64,000 nucleotides of DNA from Paenibacillus sabinae T27 (GCF_000612505.1 NZ_CP004078.1:2767252-2831251); one strand, 5' to 3'; positions 26,386-36,559 are shown, numbered from the stretch's first letter. Program-made: numbers and translations. The notes: generated by a model not told the origin, from the letters alone.

Positions 26386-27666
26386 TTGAAAACCAATATC
26401 GCTGCATTTGTCCTTATGCTGATTGTAGTTCCCCTCGCCGGGGAGCTAAAATTCTTTCCTTTTCATGATGAATTTCGGGTAAGCCTGGGGATTCCCATAT
26501 TTTTCTTTTTCCTGTTATGGCTTCAAAGAATCCCTCCTGCCTTATCCGGATTCCTGGTCGGCATTGCCGTTGTCGCCTTCCGCGTCTTGTTGGATTCCTT
26601 GATTCCAGGGGATGTTTCGTTCGAAACGCTGTATCTGAAGCATTTTCCGGCGTTCTTTTATTACCTGGCGTATGCGGCATTATTCCAGCTCCTACGGTTA
26701 AACCAGGTTCCTTACCGGCCGGTACGGGTCGGGGTTCTAAGCATCTTTACCGAAATCTTTGCCAATCTGGTTGAGTTCGCCGTTCGGCACACTAATGAAA
26801 TGGGCCAGATCAATTTAGCGGTATTGGGCAAGCTGCTGGTCATCGCGGTCATTCGCAGTTTTTTTGTGCTCGGCTTCTTCAATCTCATTCAGTTGCGCCA
26901 GTCCGTTTTGGGCGAAGAGCAGCAACGCAAAGAAAAGGAACGTATTCTTCTGCTCGTGTCGAATTTATATGAAGAGTCAGTCCAGCTTAGAAAAACGATG
27001 CAATTCGCGGAAGATATTACTAGAGATGGCTATGAATTGTACCGTCAACTGCAGCAAGTTCATTCTCTGGATGAGCTGGGCCCTTTAGCGCGGAAAGCGC
27101 TCAGCCTCTCGGGACAGGTCCATGAAATCAAAAAAGACAACCAGCGAATCTACGCCGGACTTTCCGAGCTGATCGCAGACGAAGGAACGGCGGACTATAT
27201 GGATCTTGCGGATATCACGCGGCTCATTGTCCGGACGAATGACAAATACGCGGCAGCTTTAGGCAAAACGATTCAATTTAACATCAAGGTGAATGATACG
27301 TTTCCTCCCCTGCATGTGTACACCCTGTTATCTTTAATGAACAACCTGGCGGCCAATGCGGTAGAAGCCATTTCCAGGGAAGGGGCCATTGCCATTTCAG
27401 CCCGCCGTACAGACGATAAGATTGAAATTCAGGTCCGCGATAACGGGCCGGGCATTCCAGATAAGAAAAAAAAGCGGGTCTTTACACCGGGATACACGTC
27501 AAAGTATGATATTTCGGGAAAACCCTCTACTGGAATGGGACTGTACTATATTCGGGAGGTCGTCACGGAGCTTCAGGGGGATATTGAATTGCAGGATGAC
27601 CCGGAAACCGGAGAAACGGTATTTACTCTGCTGCTTCCGATCGATCCGTTAACCCAGAAAGGATGA
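26386..27666 (+). CDS. Sensor histidine kinase GlnK-like
   Basis: A 426-residue kinase: six or so N-terminal membrane segments (about 5-170), a coiled linker, an unusual phosphorylation region with HEIKKD (His at about 246), and a HATPase domain with NNLAANA (N320/N324) and DNGPGIP (352-358). The layout and its partner match GlnK (YcbA) of Bacillus subtilis, which responds to glutamine. TTG start at 26386 after GGAAG. Four bases separate it from the response regulator gene. Confidence 0.85.
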   Translation: MKTNIAAFVLMLIVVPLAGELKFFPFHDEFRVSLGIPIFFFFLLWLQRIPPALSGFLVGIAVVAFRVLLDSLIPGDVSFETLYLKHFPAFFYYLAYAALFQLLRLNQVPYRPVRVGVLSIFTEIFANLVEFAVRHTNEMGQINLAVLGKLLVIAVIRSFFVLGFFNLIQLRQSVLGEEQQRKEKERILLLVSNLYEESVQLRKTMQFAEDITRDGYELYRQLQQVHSLDELGPLARKALSLSGQVHEIKKDNQRIYAGLSELIADEGTADYMDLADITRLIVRTNDKYAAALGKTIQFNIKVNDTFPPLHVYTLLSLMNNLAANAVEAISREGAIAISARRTDDKIEIQVRDNGPGIPDKKKKRVFTPGYTSKYDISGKPSTGMGLYYIREVVTELQGDIELQDDPETGETVFTLLLPIDPLTQKG

Positions 27667-27670
27667 CAGC

Positions 27671-28597
27671 ATGCGATTTTTTATCGTAGATGACGATGAG
27701 GGAGTTCGTTCCATGTTGGCTGACATCATTGAAGACTTCGGTCTTGGTGAAGTTGTCGGCGAACTGGAAGACGGCTCGAATCTAAGTCATGATCTGCTTG
27801 AACTGAAGAAAGTCGATATTCTGATGATTGATCTATTGATGCCGATTCGGGATGGAATCCAGACGGTTCGGGCAATTGGGCAGGATTTCAGCGGCAAAAT
27901 CATTATGCTCTCGCAAATTGAATCAAAGGATATGATTGGGGAAGCCTACTCGCTTGGGGTCCAGTATTATATCACCAAACCGATTAATCGTCTGGAGATT
28001 CTGGAGATCATACGTAAAGTAATGGACCATCTGCGGTTGCAAAAGTCGATGAGCGATATCCAGAGAACGATTCAAGGATTGCAGATCGTAAGTTCGCCAA
28101 AGATCCAACGGACAGCGGACGCAGAGAACAAGATCGTGACATCCGGCCATTTTATGCTGTCAGAACTCGGAATGATCGGGGAAGCGGGAAGCAAAGACGT
28201 GTTAGAGATGCTGGAGGTTCTGTATCAGCTCGATTCGGAAACGGGTGAGACTTCCTTTACGTTTCCTTCACTTAAAGATATTTTTACAAGCATCGCCGCA
28301 AAAAAACTTGGTCACCGAGCATCCCCCGCTGAGCTGAACAAGGAAATCAAAGCCTCGGAGCAGCGGGTTCGCCGGGCCATTTTTCAAACGCTTACTCATG
28401 TGGCTTCTCTCGGCTTAACCGATTACTCGCATCCAAAATTCGAGAATTATGCTTCGAAATTTTTCGATTTCACTGAAATCCGCAAACGGATGCTGGAACT
28501 GCAAAATGAGGTAGAACCTTCCCAATCCCAGGTGCGGATCAACACGAAAAAATTTATCCAGGTGCTTTATGTGGAAACGAAACGATCGATGAGTTAA
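27671..28597 (+). CDS. Response regulator GlnL-like (YcbB domain)
   Basis: A 308-residue regulator: receiver domain with phospho-acceptor Asp at about 54 (LMIDLLMP) and Lys in YYITKPI, followed by a YcbB-type DNA-binding region (RVRRAIFQTLTHVASLGL) near 215-290. It is the GlnL counterpart of the kinase upstream. Its position beside a glutamate symporter and glutamate dehydrogenase suggests it controls glutamate use rather than the glsA-glnT genes known from Bacillus subtilis. ATG at 27671 after AAAGGATG. Confidence 0.9.
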   Translation: MRFFIVDDDEGVRSMLADIIEDFGLGEVVGELEDGSNLSHDLLELKKVDILMIDLLMPIRDGIQTVRAIGQDFSGKIIMLSQIESKDMIGEAYSLGVQYYITKPINRLEILEIIRKVMDHLRLQKSMSDIQRTIQGLQIVSSPKIQRTADAENKIVTSGHFMLSELGMIGEAGSKDVLEMLEVLYQLDSETGETSFTFPSLKDIFTSIAAKKLGHRASPAELNKEIKASEQRVRRAIFQTLTHVASLGLTDYSHPKFENYASKFFDFTEIRKRMLELQNEVEPSQSQVRINTKKFIQVLYVETKRSMS

Positions 28598-28660
28598 TTA
28601 AACTTCCACCCTTCTCTATTAGGACATGTACGACCGTGAAACTGTAAATTCTTATCTTTC

Positions 28661-28695
28661 AAAAAAAATCCGCGCTCAGCGCGGATTTCTTTGGT
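28661..28695. terminator. Bidirectional terminator between glnL and the Tc toxin gene
   Basis: AAATCCGCGC, loop TCA, GCGCGGATTT: a perfect 10-bp stem. It is followed by eight T residues on the minus strand and a weaker TTTCTTT on the plus strand, so it can serve both the toxin genes and glnL. Confidence 0.85.
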
Positions 28696-28704
28696 TCATG
28701 GCGA

Positions 28705-28761
28705 TACTCCTCTAATCAAATGTTACTCCTCTAATCAAATGTTACTCCTCTATTCAAATAA
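28705..28761 (-). repeat. Three tandem 19-bp units at the toxin gene 3' end
   Basis: Two exact 19-bp copies (28705-28723 and 28724-28742) and one degenerate copy that overlaps the end of the TcB-TcC gene. On the coding strand each unit reads AGAGGAGTAACAT then TTG, a ribosome-binding-site-like motif with a possible start, giving tiny frames only. Confidence 0.8.
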
Positions 28762-31700
28762 CTCCGCCATCTTCCATCCGATGGTCTGCGTGTGGGCGGG
28801 TTTGGACGGATCGCTCCACAGCTTGGAAGCTGTCTCGTCAATGGCGGTCAATCCCTTGGAGAGATCCGCGCCAACCGCTTGCAGTCCGTCGTTGATCAAC
28901 CCGCCTGCACCGTAGCCTGCCGAGAAGGCCATGCCGACAGGTCCGGCAAATCCGGCCAGACCGGCCACGGTATCGGCACTCTTTTGGAATCGCTCGCTGC
29001 CCGTTTGGGCTGTAGTGGCTGCGTAGGCGTCACCGGCAACCAACGCTGCGGCGACGACAGGCATCACTTTGCCTGCTTTTGAAGCGACTTTTGCCAGCGG
29101 TTCGAGCGCCTCGGCACCTTTTTTAAGTACACTTCCGGTCTTGGCTGCAAGCCCCGCTACGGGCTTCAAAGCGTCGGCCCCTTTCTCGATGGCTGAGCCC
29201 ATTTTGGCGGCCAAGCCTTTGTTTTGCATCATTCTTTTCCATGTCTCCGTAAACATAGCCTCCATCTCATGCAAACGGTGATGACCGGTGCCTTTCACTC
29301 CTGCCTGGCCCGTCGTCATAATCAATCCGCTTGCATCCAGAGCATCATGAGGCATTTCTGCCAAACCTCCTCCAAAATGGTGAAGCTGAACGCCATCCAT
29401 TGAGGTCCCGGCTTCTTTCGCCAGCTTGCCGAAGACGGTTCGAACCTTGGAGTAGGTTTCCCTCGCGTAATTGATCGCTGTTCCCTGCTGCCGGTTGGAG
29501 CCCATACCTTTCGTATTTTTCAAATGCTCCACTTTGTCGCGGAACAGCTTCATCAGTTCGTTCGGGGCTTTTCCCTGGAACTCCTTTCCGAGCACCTCGC
29601 TTACGGCCTTGCTCCATAAATCCCCCATCTTCTGATTGATCGGATCGCCCAGAAACCCGATGTTCACATTTGGCGGCTGCAGCTCGTTGGTTCCGTTCGG
29701 ATCGATCAGCTTGACTGGATTGGATGATACATACTGGTACAAATTAGGCCCGTCAATCAACAGCTTCGGGTCGCAGCTAATCCAGCGCGTCAGCCAAGGT
29801 GCATAATATCTTGATCCGTGATAGTGTAGCCCGCTCTCTTCGTCCCGTTCTTTGCCGGTATACCGATACCGCTTGGGCGCCTCGTTCTGATTTCGGACCG
29901 ACTGAAAGGATGTGCTTCCGTAGGGCGTAAACTCTTCATAGCTGATGATCTGCCCCGTATGATCCAGCTCCAGATGGGCGGAGCCGAGATGATTGCCGAT
30001 TTGGTAACGGATAAGCCGGGCGGGCAGATCCTCCAGACCTTCCGTGCGCGTTTCGACCAAGGCCATTCGCTGTTTGCCGTCCATGATATGCAGGGATTCT
30101 CGCTCAAACTCGATCGTGCGCCCATCCCCCGCGAATTCACGGTAAATTTCAAAAGGACCCAGGTAAATGCGCTCCTTCCACCGGGTTGCCTGAGCCCCGG
30201 GAGCGGCATACCGTTCCGTTACCTTCCGCACCCGCTGACCGCCGGCATCGTACGTATACCACGTGATTTCGGGCGTGGCACCGCTATCCTCTGATACCGC
30301 CTGCCTTGATGTCGCCCGAAGCTGATCCAGCTCGTTCCACCGCATGAAGGGCAAATGGGGCATGGAGGTCATATTCCCGCGCAATCCGGCCGACCCTTCG
30401 TACTTGTAAAGCTCCGCTAACGCAGTGGTAGCCGTGCTGCTCAGCCGGTTGCTTACTTTGTCTTCCTGCAGGAGACTCTGCTCCTGATAAGTAAAACTCC
30501 GGGTCCATCCCGAGTGCACCAGATCACTGCCGCGATGCTGCATGCTGAGCAGATTGCCGACAGCATCGTACACATACCGTTCGATATAGGTTCCCATCGC
30601 ATTTCCATCGGAAGGATGGGCATGCCGGGAATGAAATTCGCTCAAAGCATCCGGAGCGGTCGGACCGGCAGGCGAACCTCCAATCTGCCCGAGATGCTCT
30701 CTCCCCGCCGCTTCAACCAACCGGTTTAAAGCGTCATATGTGTAACGGGAGGTCGGCTCCACTCTCCGGTTAAGGAAAAAGAGGGCCTGCTGCGCATCGT
30801 CCCGTATGGACATGATATTACCGACAGGATCATAGGTGTAATGCAGATGCTGCAATTCACAGCCCGGCCAATCCGGCCGGGGCGGCTGCGGACAGTCCTC
30901 GGGAAAAATGAGCTTATCCCGAATGGTGCGCATCCGGATGAGACGAAACGTGAACGGATCATATTCGAGCCGGGATTGTACTCCGTTACCGTAGGAGATA
31001 CAGGTGCGCTGACCTTTTGCATTGTAGTCAATGTTGGCCACAAAGGGGGTCCAAATGCGTTCCCCGTCCTGCTCCTCCCCGCGTAAATTGGCTTCCACAG
31101 TATTTAACAGATTGGCTTCATTATAAGTGGGGCGAATGATGCTGGAATCGGGAGCCGTGATCTGGATCGCCCGGTTCAGTGCGTCGTAACGGGTGCGAGT
31201 CTCATAGCTTTCCGCTTCCAGCAAGACATCCGAAGCCCAGTTCAGCGTCGTTTTATATTCGGCGGCAAGCTCCCGCCTGCTGCGGAGCAGATTTCCTTTA
31301 AAGTCGTACTCGCCGTTTCGGAGCAGCCCGGCTTGATCGTAAGACAGGACTTTTTTTCCGCGCTGATTGAAGCGTTCCGGTTCCGGCATAGACTCGCCAT
31401 ACACGATGCGGCCCGTCATAATCGGGGAACTGTCAACTGCGCTATGATAAGTTTCGATCGCGCGGCCCAGCACATCGTAAACCGTTCGGCTTTGTACGCC
31501 ACCGCTGCTCCAAGTGCGGATCGGTCTTTTTCCTACGTCATACAGGGTCCACCGTTCTCCGGCCTCCATGCTCGATTCGGATATCGTGGTTCCGAGCATA
31601 TCATAGGCGCTGCGCATTACGGCCCGCCCCGCGGCATCGATCACTTCCCGGATATTCCCTTCAATGTCGTATACCGTGCGGCTTTCGAAAAATTCTTCGT

Positions 31701-34700
31701 CCGGCGGCGCGTCTAGAGGTGAATCACTTCGTTTGCATCGGTTGTGCTCCACAGTAAGGAATGCGCGCCCAAGGGAATCGAAATAACGCGCCCCCGGCGT
31801 ATTCGCATGCACGCTTGCTTTGACAGCCGCTTCCTGTTCATCGGGTCCAAGCAGTCCCTCGGCTCGCTGGCCGTACCAGGTAGGCAGGTACTCCGTCTCC
31901 GGCAATCGCCTGAAGTAATCCCCGGCATCCGAATCATTCGCGGGTTCCAGCAGCATCGTGTCGCTTCCATCCCAAGAGGTCTGCTTCCAAGGACCGTAAA
32001 CCTCCTTCTTCCAAGTTCTATCCGGGTATAGCACGGCTGCGACACGGCCTGCCGGGTCATAGAAATTCACGGGACTCACTCCGATTTGGACATCACTATC
32101 AAAGCTGTGGGTGTCCGTGAAGAAAGGCTCGAATTGCCGGACAGGCTTTCCTTTATTGTTGTACACCGTCCACCCGGAACCTACCCAGCGGGGAAACACC
32201 TCTTCCGGACTCAGCACAGGCTGGCCGCCTGCCGTCAGGATCCGTCCCGACACCGGATCTCTTAAGGGGACCTGACCGGGTTCCGCCTGAATTTTCTTTT
32301 GGATCTCACGGCCAAAGCCGTCCGAATATAGAAAGCTGAAATGCAGGGCCGTTTGCTCACCTACCGCCAAATCGGAATCATGGGTCACCCGCGACAGGGT
32401 ATATACGACAGGCGGCTCCGGAACGGACTGATCCCTGGTCCGCATATAAGCGAACCAATCATAGATGATGCGGCTTGTTGCTCTTTGGAGCACGGCATGG
32501 GGATTTACAAGCGGCGACTTCAACTGCATGATCGCCTCTGCTTGCGTTAACTCCGCCGCAAAGCCTTCAAGGGTATCCCCCTGCCTTGGCAGCTCCTCCG
32601 GCTTGCCCATGACGGCAGAACCTGAAACCATGCCGAGCGCATCATATACGACGGCCGAGCAGTTGCGGTTCGGGTCCATGACCAGCGCGGGCTTCAGCAC
32701 ACGGTAATCGTGACCGGACGGAACCGGCTCCATGGCCGGGTCCGTAGGCCTTAGCCCAACGGTCATGCGGCTGCCGAGCGGATCGCAGGTTTCCGTGACC
32801 AGCAAATCGTAGCGGTCATAGCGAATGATTGTCTCCGCGCTCCGCCCCTCCCGGTGGAGCGGGTCCCTAAAGCGCTGAGGAAGGAAGAAATGCGCTGAAG
32901 CATAGGCGAACTCCGCCTCCGGAGCATCTGATGGCTGAGGCGAGTAAAAGACTTGCTCTGACGGAATCCAGAAGCCGGACTCTCCCTCTAGCCGAACATA
33001 GCGCCCCTCGTCCAGAAGCACAGCTTCCTCGGCCCGCCCACCATATACTGATTCCAGTAATCCGGGGGTGAAAGCGAGCCGATAGCTGCCGTAAGGCAGC
33101 GCCAGGGCCTCAAGCTGCCCGGCAGGCAGCGGACCCGCCAAGTCGTCGCGGCGGTACAGCGTCTTCACGTGCTCGATCAGGCGCAAGGTTAATGCGTCCG
33201 GTGAAGAGCCGCTATCGGCCTCATAGTTGATCTGGACAGCGCTGGTCCATGCCGACTCCAGATCGACCAGTTGAAACCGGAGCTGGCCGCTCCACAGCTG
33301 CAATCCGGTCAACTCGTAGCTGCGCATTTCATTTGGGAGCGGGACACGATAATCATTGGCTTCGGCGACGAGAGTGGTGTACAGGTTATCAGTTAGCACC
33401 ACCGTAATCTTGCTCTGTTCGATTTGATCCCGTGGCGCAAGCTCCGGGTCCGGCTGCCTGCGGCCGTAGCTTACGACAGCGAGCTTTGTTTCGTTCCCGT
33501 AGTCATCCGTTTCCATGACGATGGAATGAAGCGTTCGCGGATCTTGCGGATTCCGCTCATAGTGGAAGCTGATTTGTTCCCGGGAATGCGTAACAAATAT
33601 CGCGGATTGATCCCCCTGCCGGGCTTGCAGCAGCTTAACCGTATAGTTATGCTCCGTGACGGTATAAGGATGGCTTTCCTTATCGGTGGCGTCCAAAGCA
33701 TACACTTCCTGTCTCAGCAGCATACCTTTAAGCGCGCGGCAGGCTTCCCGCTCCTCTTCCGGCGCTAATCCGTCCGGCAGAACGGATTGTTCCAGAAGGA
33801 GCTGCCTCGCCCCGGCCTCCGTCATTTCCGGTTCGCGATAATACTCGTGTTCGGCGAAGTAGGCGCTCAGGCGGTAACGGTCCAGATAGGCGCCGGTATG
33901 ATACCAGGAACGGGTCAGAACCGGGGGAACATGGGAATCATACGACTCGTTCGTTCCTTCGGGAAAGAAATCCGCATACCCTTCCAAGCTGCCGAAAGCT
34001 TCCGAGTCCCACTGCTCCACCAGCCCAAACCCCCGGAATTCCCGCTCGTATCCGTCAAAGTAACCGTGGCGGTAGGCATACCTTGTGGCAAAACGATTGC
34101 CGCTGATCCGGTCAAATGTCTCGACTTTTTCGACGACATGAACAGGAAAAGGCAGCTTTGTCACCCACGGCTTGCCTTCCCGCTGGTCGGCGAGATAAAA
34201 CTTCGTGGATGAAGCATAATGAATCCGGGTCTCCGCCCCGAGATTGTTCGCTGTTCGAACGAGTAGCTGCGGCTTCTGCCCGCCGGTCAGGTCGATGTAA
34301 CAGATCGGTCTGCCCATGGAACTTTCTAATGTGGACGACCAGACAAGGCAGGAGGTGCCATTGCCAAGCAGGTCGATAACGGAAACGGAAGCATGGCTGT
34401 GCACAGAAGGCAGCCCGGTAATGGCTCTTGGCCCGCTCCACCGATTGCCGGATTGATTGTAATAGACGTGGATATCATTCTGGCCCAGGTACAGAATATC
34501 GGTTAATCCCGAACCGTCGATATCCGCGAGACGAAGACGGTCCGGACGGAAAGTGTCAGGGTGATCGAACCATGGAGAATCGGCCATCGTAATTTTCGCG
34601 CCGAAACGCCCGTAGCCCAGATTGGGCCAATAGCAGATCTCTCCGTTTCGGATGCGCACAAGATCGGCGAGACCGTCTCCGCTCATATCCGCAAGGAAGA

Positions 34701-36537
34701 CGGATTTCGTGCCGTCCGCTGTCACCAGACGGGGATCACTGTCCTGATCCGAATCGGGATAGACCTGCTCGGCTGCGCCAAACCCTTTCTTGGCAAGGGA
34801 AGGAGACCAGGTGAATACGTCTTCGCCCATCACAAGAAGGTCGGCATGCCCGTCACCGTCCAAATCGACGAAATGCAGGTTCGGGTCATCCCAGCGGAGG
34901 TTAGGCAGCTGGAGAAAAGGCTGGAACCGGCTCCACTCCCCCGACTCCGCACGTTCGTGGTAGCCGGGAGTCGGCCCGGAGAAAGCAACGGTCTCCAGAC
35001 GGCCGTTGCCATCCAGATCCAGCAGTTGAAGCCTGCCCCCGGCAAGCTCTCCCATGGTTGGCTTCGAGGCCACCTTCCTCAAAGAGCCGAACTGTCCTTC
35101 CCCTTCATTCGGTTTGTAAAACCAGCCGCCCGCTTGCTCGGTTAAAATGCCCGAAATTCCCTCGCCCTCCAAATCCACCCACTGATAAGCTCCGCTTAAT
35201 CCGGCAGGAAGGTTCTCCAGACTGCTCTCCGGAAGCTCCTGCAATTCGTCCTGAATGACTGCCCGGCTGTACTCCAATTCAATCGGCGGCAGAGATTTGC
35301 ACAGATACGTATAAGGTCCGGCGGTTGTTTCCCGCTCTCCCGTTCCCTCCTCGCGAATATACCCGGATTGGGTTACCGTGCACAGGATGGAGCCGAAGCG
35401 GGTGCTTCCCGGATGCGAAAGCTCTTCTTCCGGCGATCGATGCGAACCTGTTGCGGATGCAGCAAGGTCATTGTATTCGAAGGTTGTGGAACGGACCAGG
35501 CAAGGCTCAGGTCCGAGCTCGTCGAAGCGGTGAAACATCAAGACCCGGCGGCATCTCCGGTACGTGCGGATTTCAAATCCTGCCCGGTAGGAGGAGGTCA
35601 CATCCGGTCTCACGGACCATGCCCGCTCCGGCGTTACAGAAGCAACAACCATCCGTTCTTCCCCAAGCCCGGGAGACGCAGGTCCAATCTCATCAACATG
35701 GCCTTCGTCATAGTCGAAGACAACCTCAAACAACCAATCCGTCTTGGACAAATCCGGCTCTATAAGCCGTGAAGTCCGGTTTCCATACTTCACACGCTTC
35801 AGGTACCTGGCGGCTCCCCGCTCCCGGTTCCGCTCGCTGACTAATGTCAAATCCACGTTCCGGCTGTCTTCTTCCACATACTCGTAAACCATCGCGTTAC
35901 CCTTGGAATCATAGCTTTCGCTGATGAGCCAGGAGTAAATGCGGTCTTCCGTTCCGGGCTCGGTGCTACGACTGGCCGATGTCTGCCCGTAAATCGCCGT
36001 GATATTGTCGCGGCTGATCGTTCGCCAATGCACCTGACCGTTGGACAAGTGCGTCCACCGCTCGATCCGGCTGAACAGACCCTCTGTACGCGGCCGATAA
36101 TACCGGATACGATAATTGCCGTCCGTGGCGGCCGCTCCTTCCGGCGGTTCCTTCAGCGGAACAAGATCCTCCGCGCCGGACAGCAGAAACACATCCGAGT
36201 CTTCCGCATCGTTATATTGGGGCAGGCCTTTATCGGTCTTTCGCGTAATGGATGGCAGATTCAACTGCCAACCCAGCCCAAAAATGCCGTTTCCCGATCC
36301 GGAGCTGTAAGAAAGCTTCAAGTCCGGTTCAAAACCGGCTCTTCCGGGGCTGGTGTAGATCGGGATGCTGAAGGAGGCTGTTCCAGTCGCCGGCTGCACG
36401 GAGAACTTTTCGCCGATTCCCCGCATGGCTCCTCCGCCTTTTGGCATGGATATGGCAGGCGCCTTCAAGTCTCCTCCGGGTGGCTTCGGGGCGGATGAAG
36501 CGGGCGCGCTTCCCGGCGTGGCTGACAATCCTGACAT
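28750..36537 (-). CDS. Fused TcB-TcC Tc toxin protein with HNH-like nuclease payload
   Basis: 2595 residues joining what are two genes in most Tc loci. N terminus: SpvB-type beta-propeller domain, then FG-GAP-like and TcdB middle domains (FVDLDGDGHADLLV, DIDGSGLTDILYLG). Then come YD/RHS repeats ending in the core-closing block YTGKERDEESGLHYHG and the cleavage-site motif LIDPNG near 2277-2282. The 313-residue tail is the variable effector. It contains QLHHFGGG (His near 2386-2387) and GTGHHRLHE (His near 2419-2423), an HNH/LHH nuclease-like pattern, then two 21-residue Lys/Ala/Gly repeats and two hydrophobic stretches. ATG at 36537 after AGGAGAGGAG. Confidence 0.92.
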   Translation of the reverse strand: MSGLSATPGSAPASSAPKPPGGDLKAPAISMPKGGGAMRGIGEKFSVQPATGTASFSIPIYTSPGRAGFEPDLKLSYSSGSGNGIFGLGWQLNLPSITRKTDKGLPQYNDAEDSDVFLLSGAEDLVPLKEPPEGAAATDGNYRIRYYRPRTEGLFSRIERWTHLSNGQVHWRTISRDNITAIYGQTSASRSTEPGTEDRIYSWLISESYDSKGNAMVYEYVEEDSRNVDLTLVSERNRERGAARYLKRVKYGNRTSRLIEPDLSKTDWLFEVVFDYDEGHVDEIGPASPGLGEERMVVASVTPERAWSVRPDVTSSYRAGFEIRTYRRCRRVLMFHRFDELGPEPCLVRSTTFEYNDLAASATGSHRSPEEELSHPGSTRFGSILCTVTQSGYIREEGTGERETTAGPYTYLCKSLPPIELEYSRAVIQDELQELPESSLENLPAGLSGAYQWVDLEGEGISGILTEQAGGWFYKPNEGEGQFGSLRKVASKPTMGELAGGRLQLLDLDGNGRLETVAFSGPTPGYHERAESGEWSRFQPFLQLPNLRWDDPNLHFVDLDGDGHADLLVMGEDVFTWSPSLAKKGFGAAEQVYPDSDQDSDPRLVTADGTKSVFLADMSGDGLADLVRIRNGEICYWPNLGYGRFGAKITMADSPWFDHPDTFRPDRLRLADIDGSGLTDILYLGQNDIHVYYNQSGNRWSGPRAITGLPSVHSHASVSVIDLLGNGTSCLVWSSTLESSMGRPICYIDLTGGQKPQLLVRTANNLGAETRIHYASSTKFYLADQREGKPWVTKLPFPVHVVEKVETFDRISGNRFATRYAYRHGYFDGYEREFRGFGLVEQWDSEAFGSLEGYADFFPEGTNESYDSHVPPVLTRSWYHTGAYLDRYRLSAYFAEHEYYREPEMTEAGARQLLLEQSVLPDGLAPEEEREACRALKGMLLRQEVYALDATDKESHPYTVTEHNYTVKLLQARQGDQSAIFVTHSREQISFHYERNPQDPRTLHSIVMETDDYGNETKLAVVSYGRRQPDPELAPRDQIEQSKITVVLTDNLYTTLVAEANDYRVPLPNEMRSYELTGLQLWSGQLRFQLVDLESAWTSAVQINYEADSGSSPDALTLRLIEHVKTLYRRDDLAGPLPAGQLEALALPYGSYRLAFTPGLLESVYGGRAEEAVLLDEGRYVRLEGESGFWIPSEQVFYSPQPSDAPEAEFAYASAHFFLPQRFRDPLHREGRSAETIIRYDRYDLLVTETCDPLGSRMTVGLRPTDPAMEPVPSGHDYRVLKPALVMDPNRNCSAVVYDALGMVSGSAVMGKPEELPRQGDTLEGFAAELTQAEAIMQLKSPLVNPHAVLQRATSRIIYDWFAYMRTRDQSVPEPPVVYTLSRVTHDSDLAVGEQTALHFSFLYSDGFGREIQKKIQAEPGQVPLRDPVSGRILTAGGQPVLSPEEVFPRWVGSGWTVYNNKGKPVRQFEPFFTDTHSFDSDVQIGVSPVNFYDPAGRVAAVLYPDRTWKKEVYGPWKQTSWDGSDTMLLEPANDSDAGDYFRRLPETEYLPTWYGQRAEGLLGPDEQEAAVKASVHANTPGARYFDSLGRAFLTVEHNRCKRSDSPLDAPPDEEFFESRTVYDIEGNIREVIDAAGRAVMRSAYDMLGTTISESSMEAGERWTLYDVGKRPIRTWSSGGVQSRTVYDVLGRAIETYHSAVDSSPIMTGRIVYGESMPEPERFNQRGKKVLSYDQAGLLRNGEYDFKGNLLRSRRELAAEYKTTLNWASDVLLEAESYETRTRYDALNRAIQITAPDSSIIRPTYNEANLLNTVEANLRGEEQDGERIWTPFVANIDYNAKGQRTCISYGNGVQSRLEYDPFTFRLIRMRTIRDKLIFPEDCPQPPRPDWPGCELQHLHYTYDPVGNIMSIRDDAQQALFFLNRRVEPTSRYTYDALNRLVEAAGREHLGQIGGSPAGPTAPDALSEFHSRHAHPSDGNAMGTYIERYVYDAVGNLLSMQHRGSDLVHSGWTRSFTYQEQSLLQEDKVSNRLSSTATTALAELYKYEGSAGLRGNMTSMPHLPFMRWNELDQLRATSRQAVSEDSGATPEITWYTYDAGGQRVRKVTERYAAPGAQATRWKERIYLGPFEIYREFAGDGRTIEFERESLHIMDGKQRMALVETRTEGLEDLPARLIRYQIGNHLGSAHLELDHTGQIISYEEFTPYGSTSFQSVRNQNEAPKRYRYTGKERDEESGLHYHGSRYYAPWLTRWISCDPKLLIDGPNLYQYVSSNPVKLIDPNGTNELQPPNVNIGFLGDPINQKMGDLWSKAVSEVLGKEFQGKAPNELMKLFRDKVEHLKNTKGMGSNRQQGTAINYARETYSKVRTVFGKLAKEAGTSMDGVQLHHFGGGLAEMPHDALDASGLIMTTGQAGVKGTGHHRLHEMEAMFTETWKRMMQNKGLAAKMGSAIEKGADALKPVAGLAAKTGSVLKKGAEALEPLAKVASKAGKVMPVVAAALVAGDAYAATTAQTGSERFQKSADTVAGLAGFAGPVGMAFSAGYGAGGLINDGLQAVGADLSKGLTAIDETASKLWSDPSKPAHTQTIGWKMAELFE

Positions 36538-36559
36538 GCAATCTCTCCTCTCCTATGAA

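Noticed and set aside
28705..28761. An attachment site or transposon end
   Set aside because: The tandem units show no inverted partner at the other side of the toxin locus, and no integrase is nearby.
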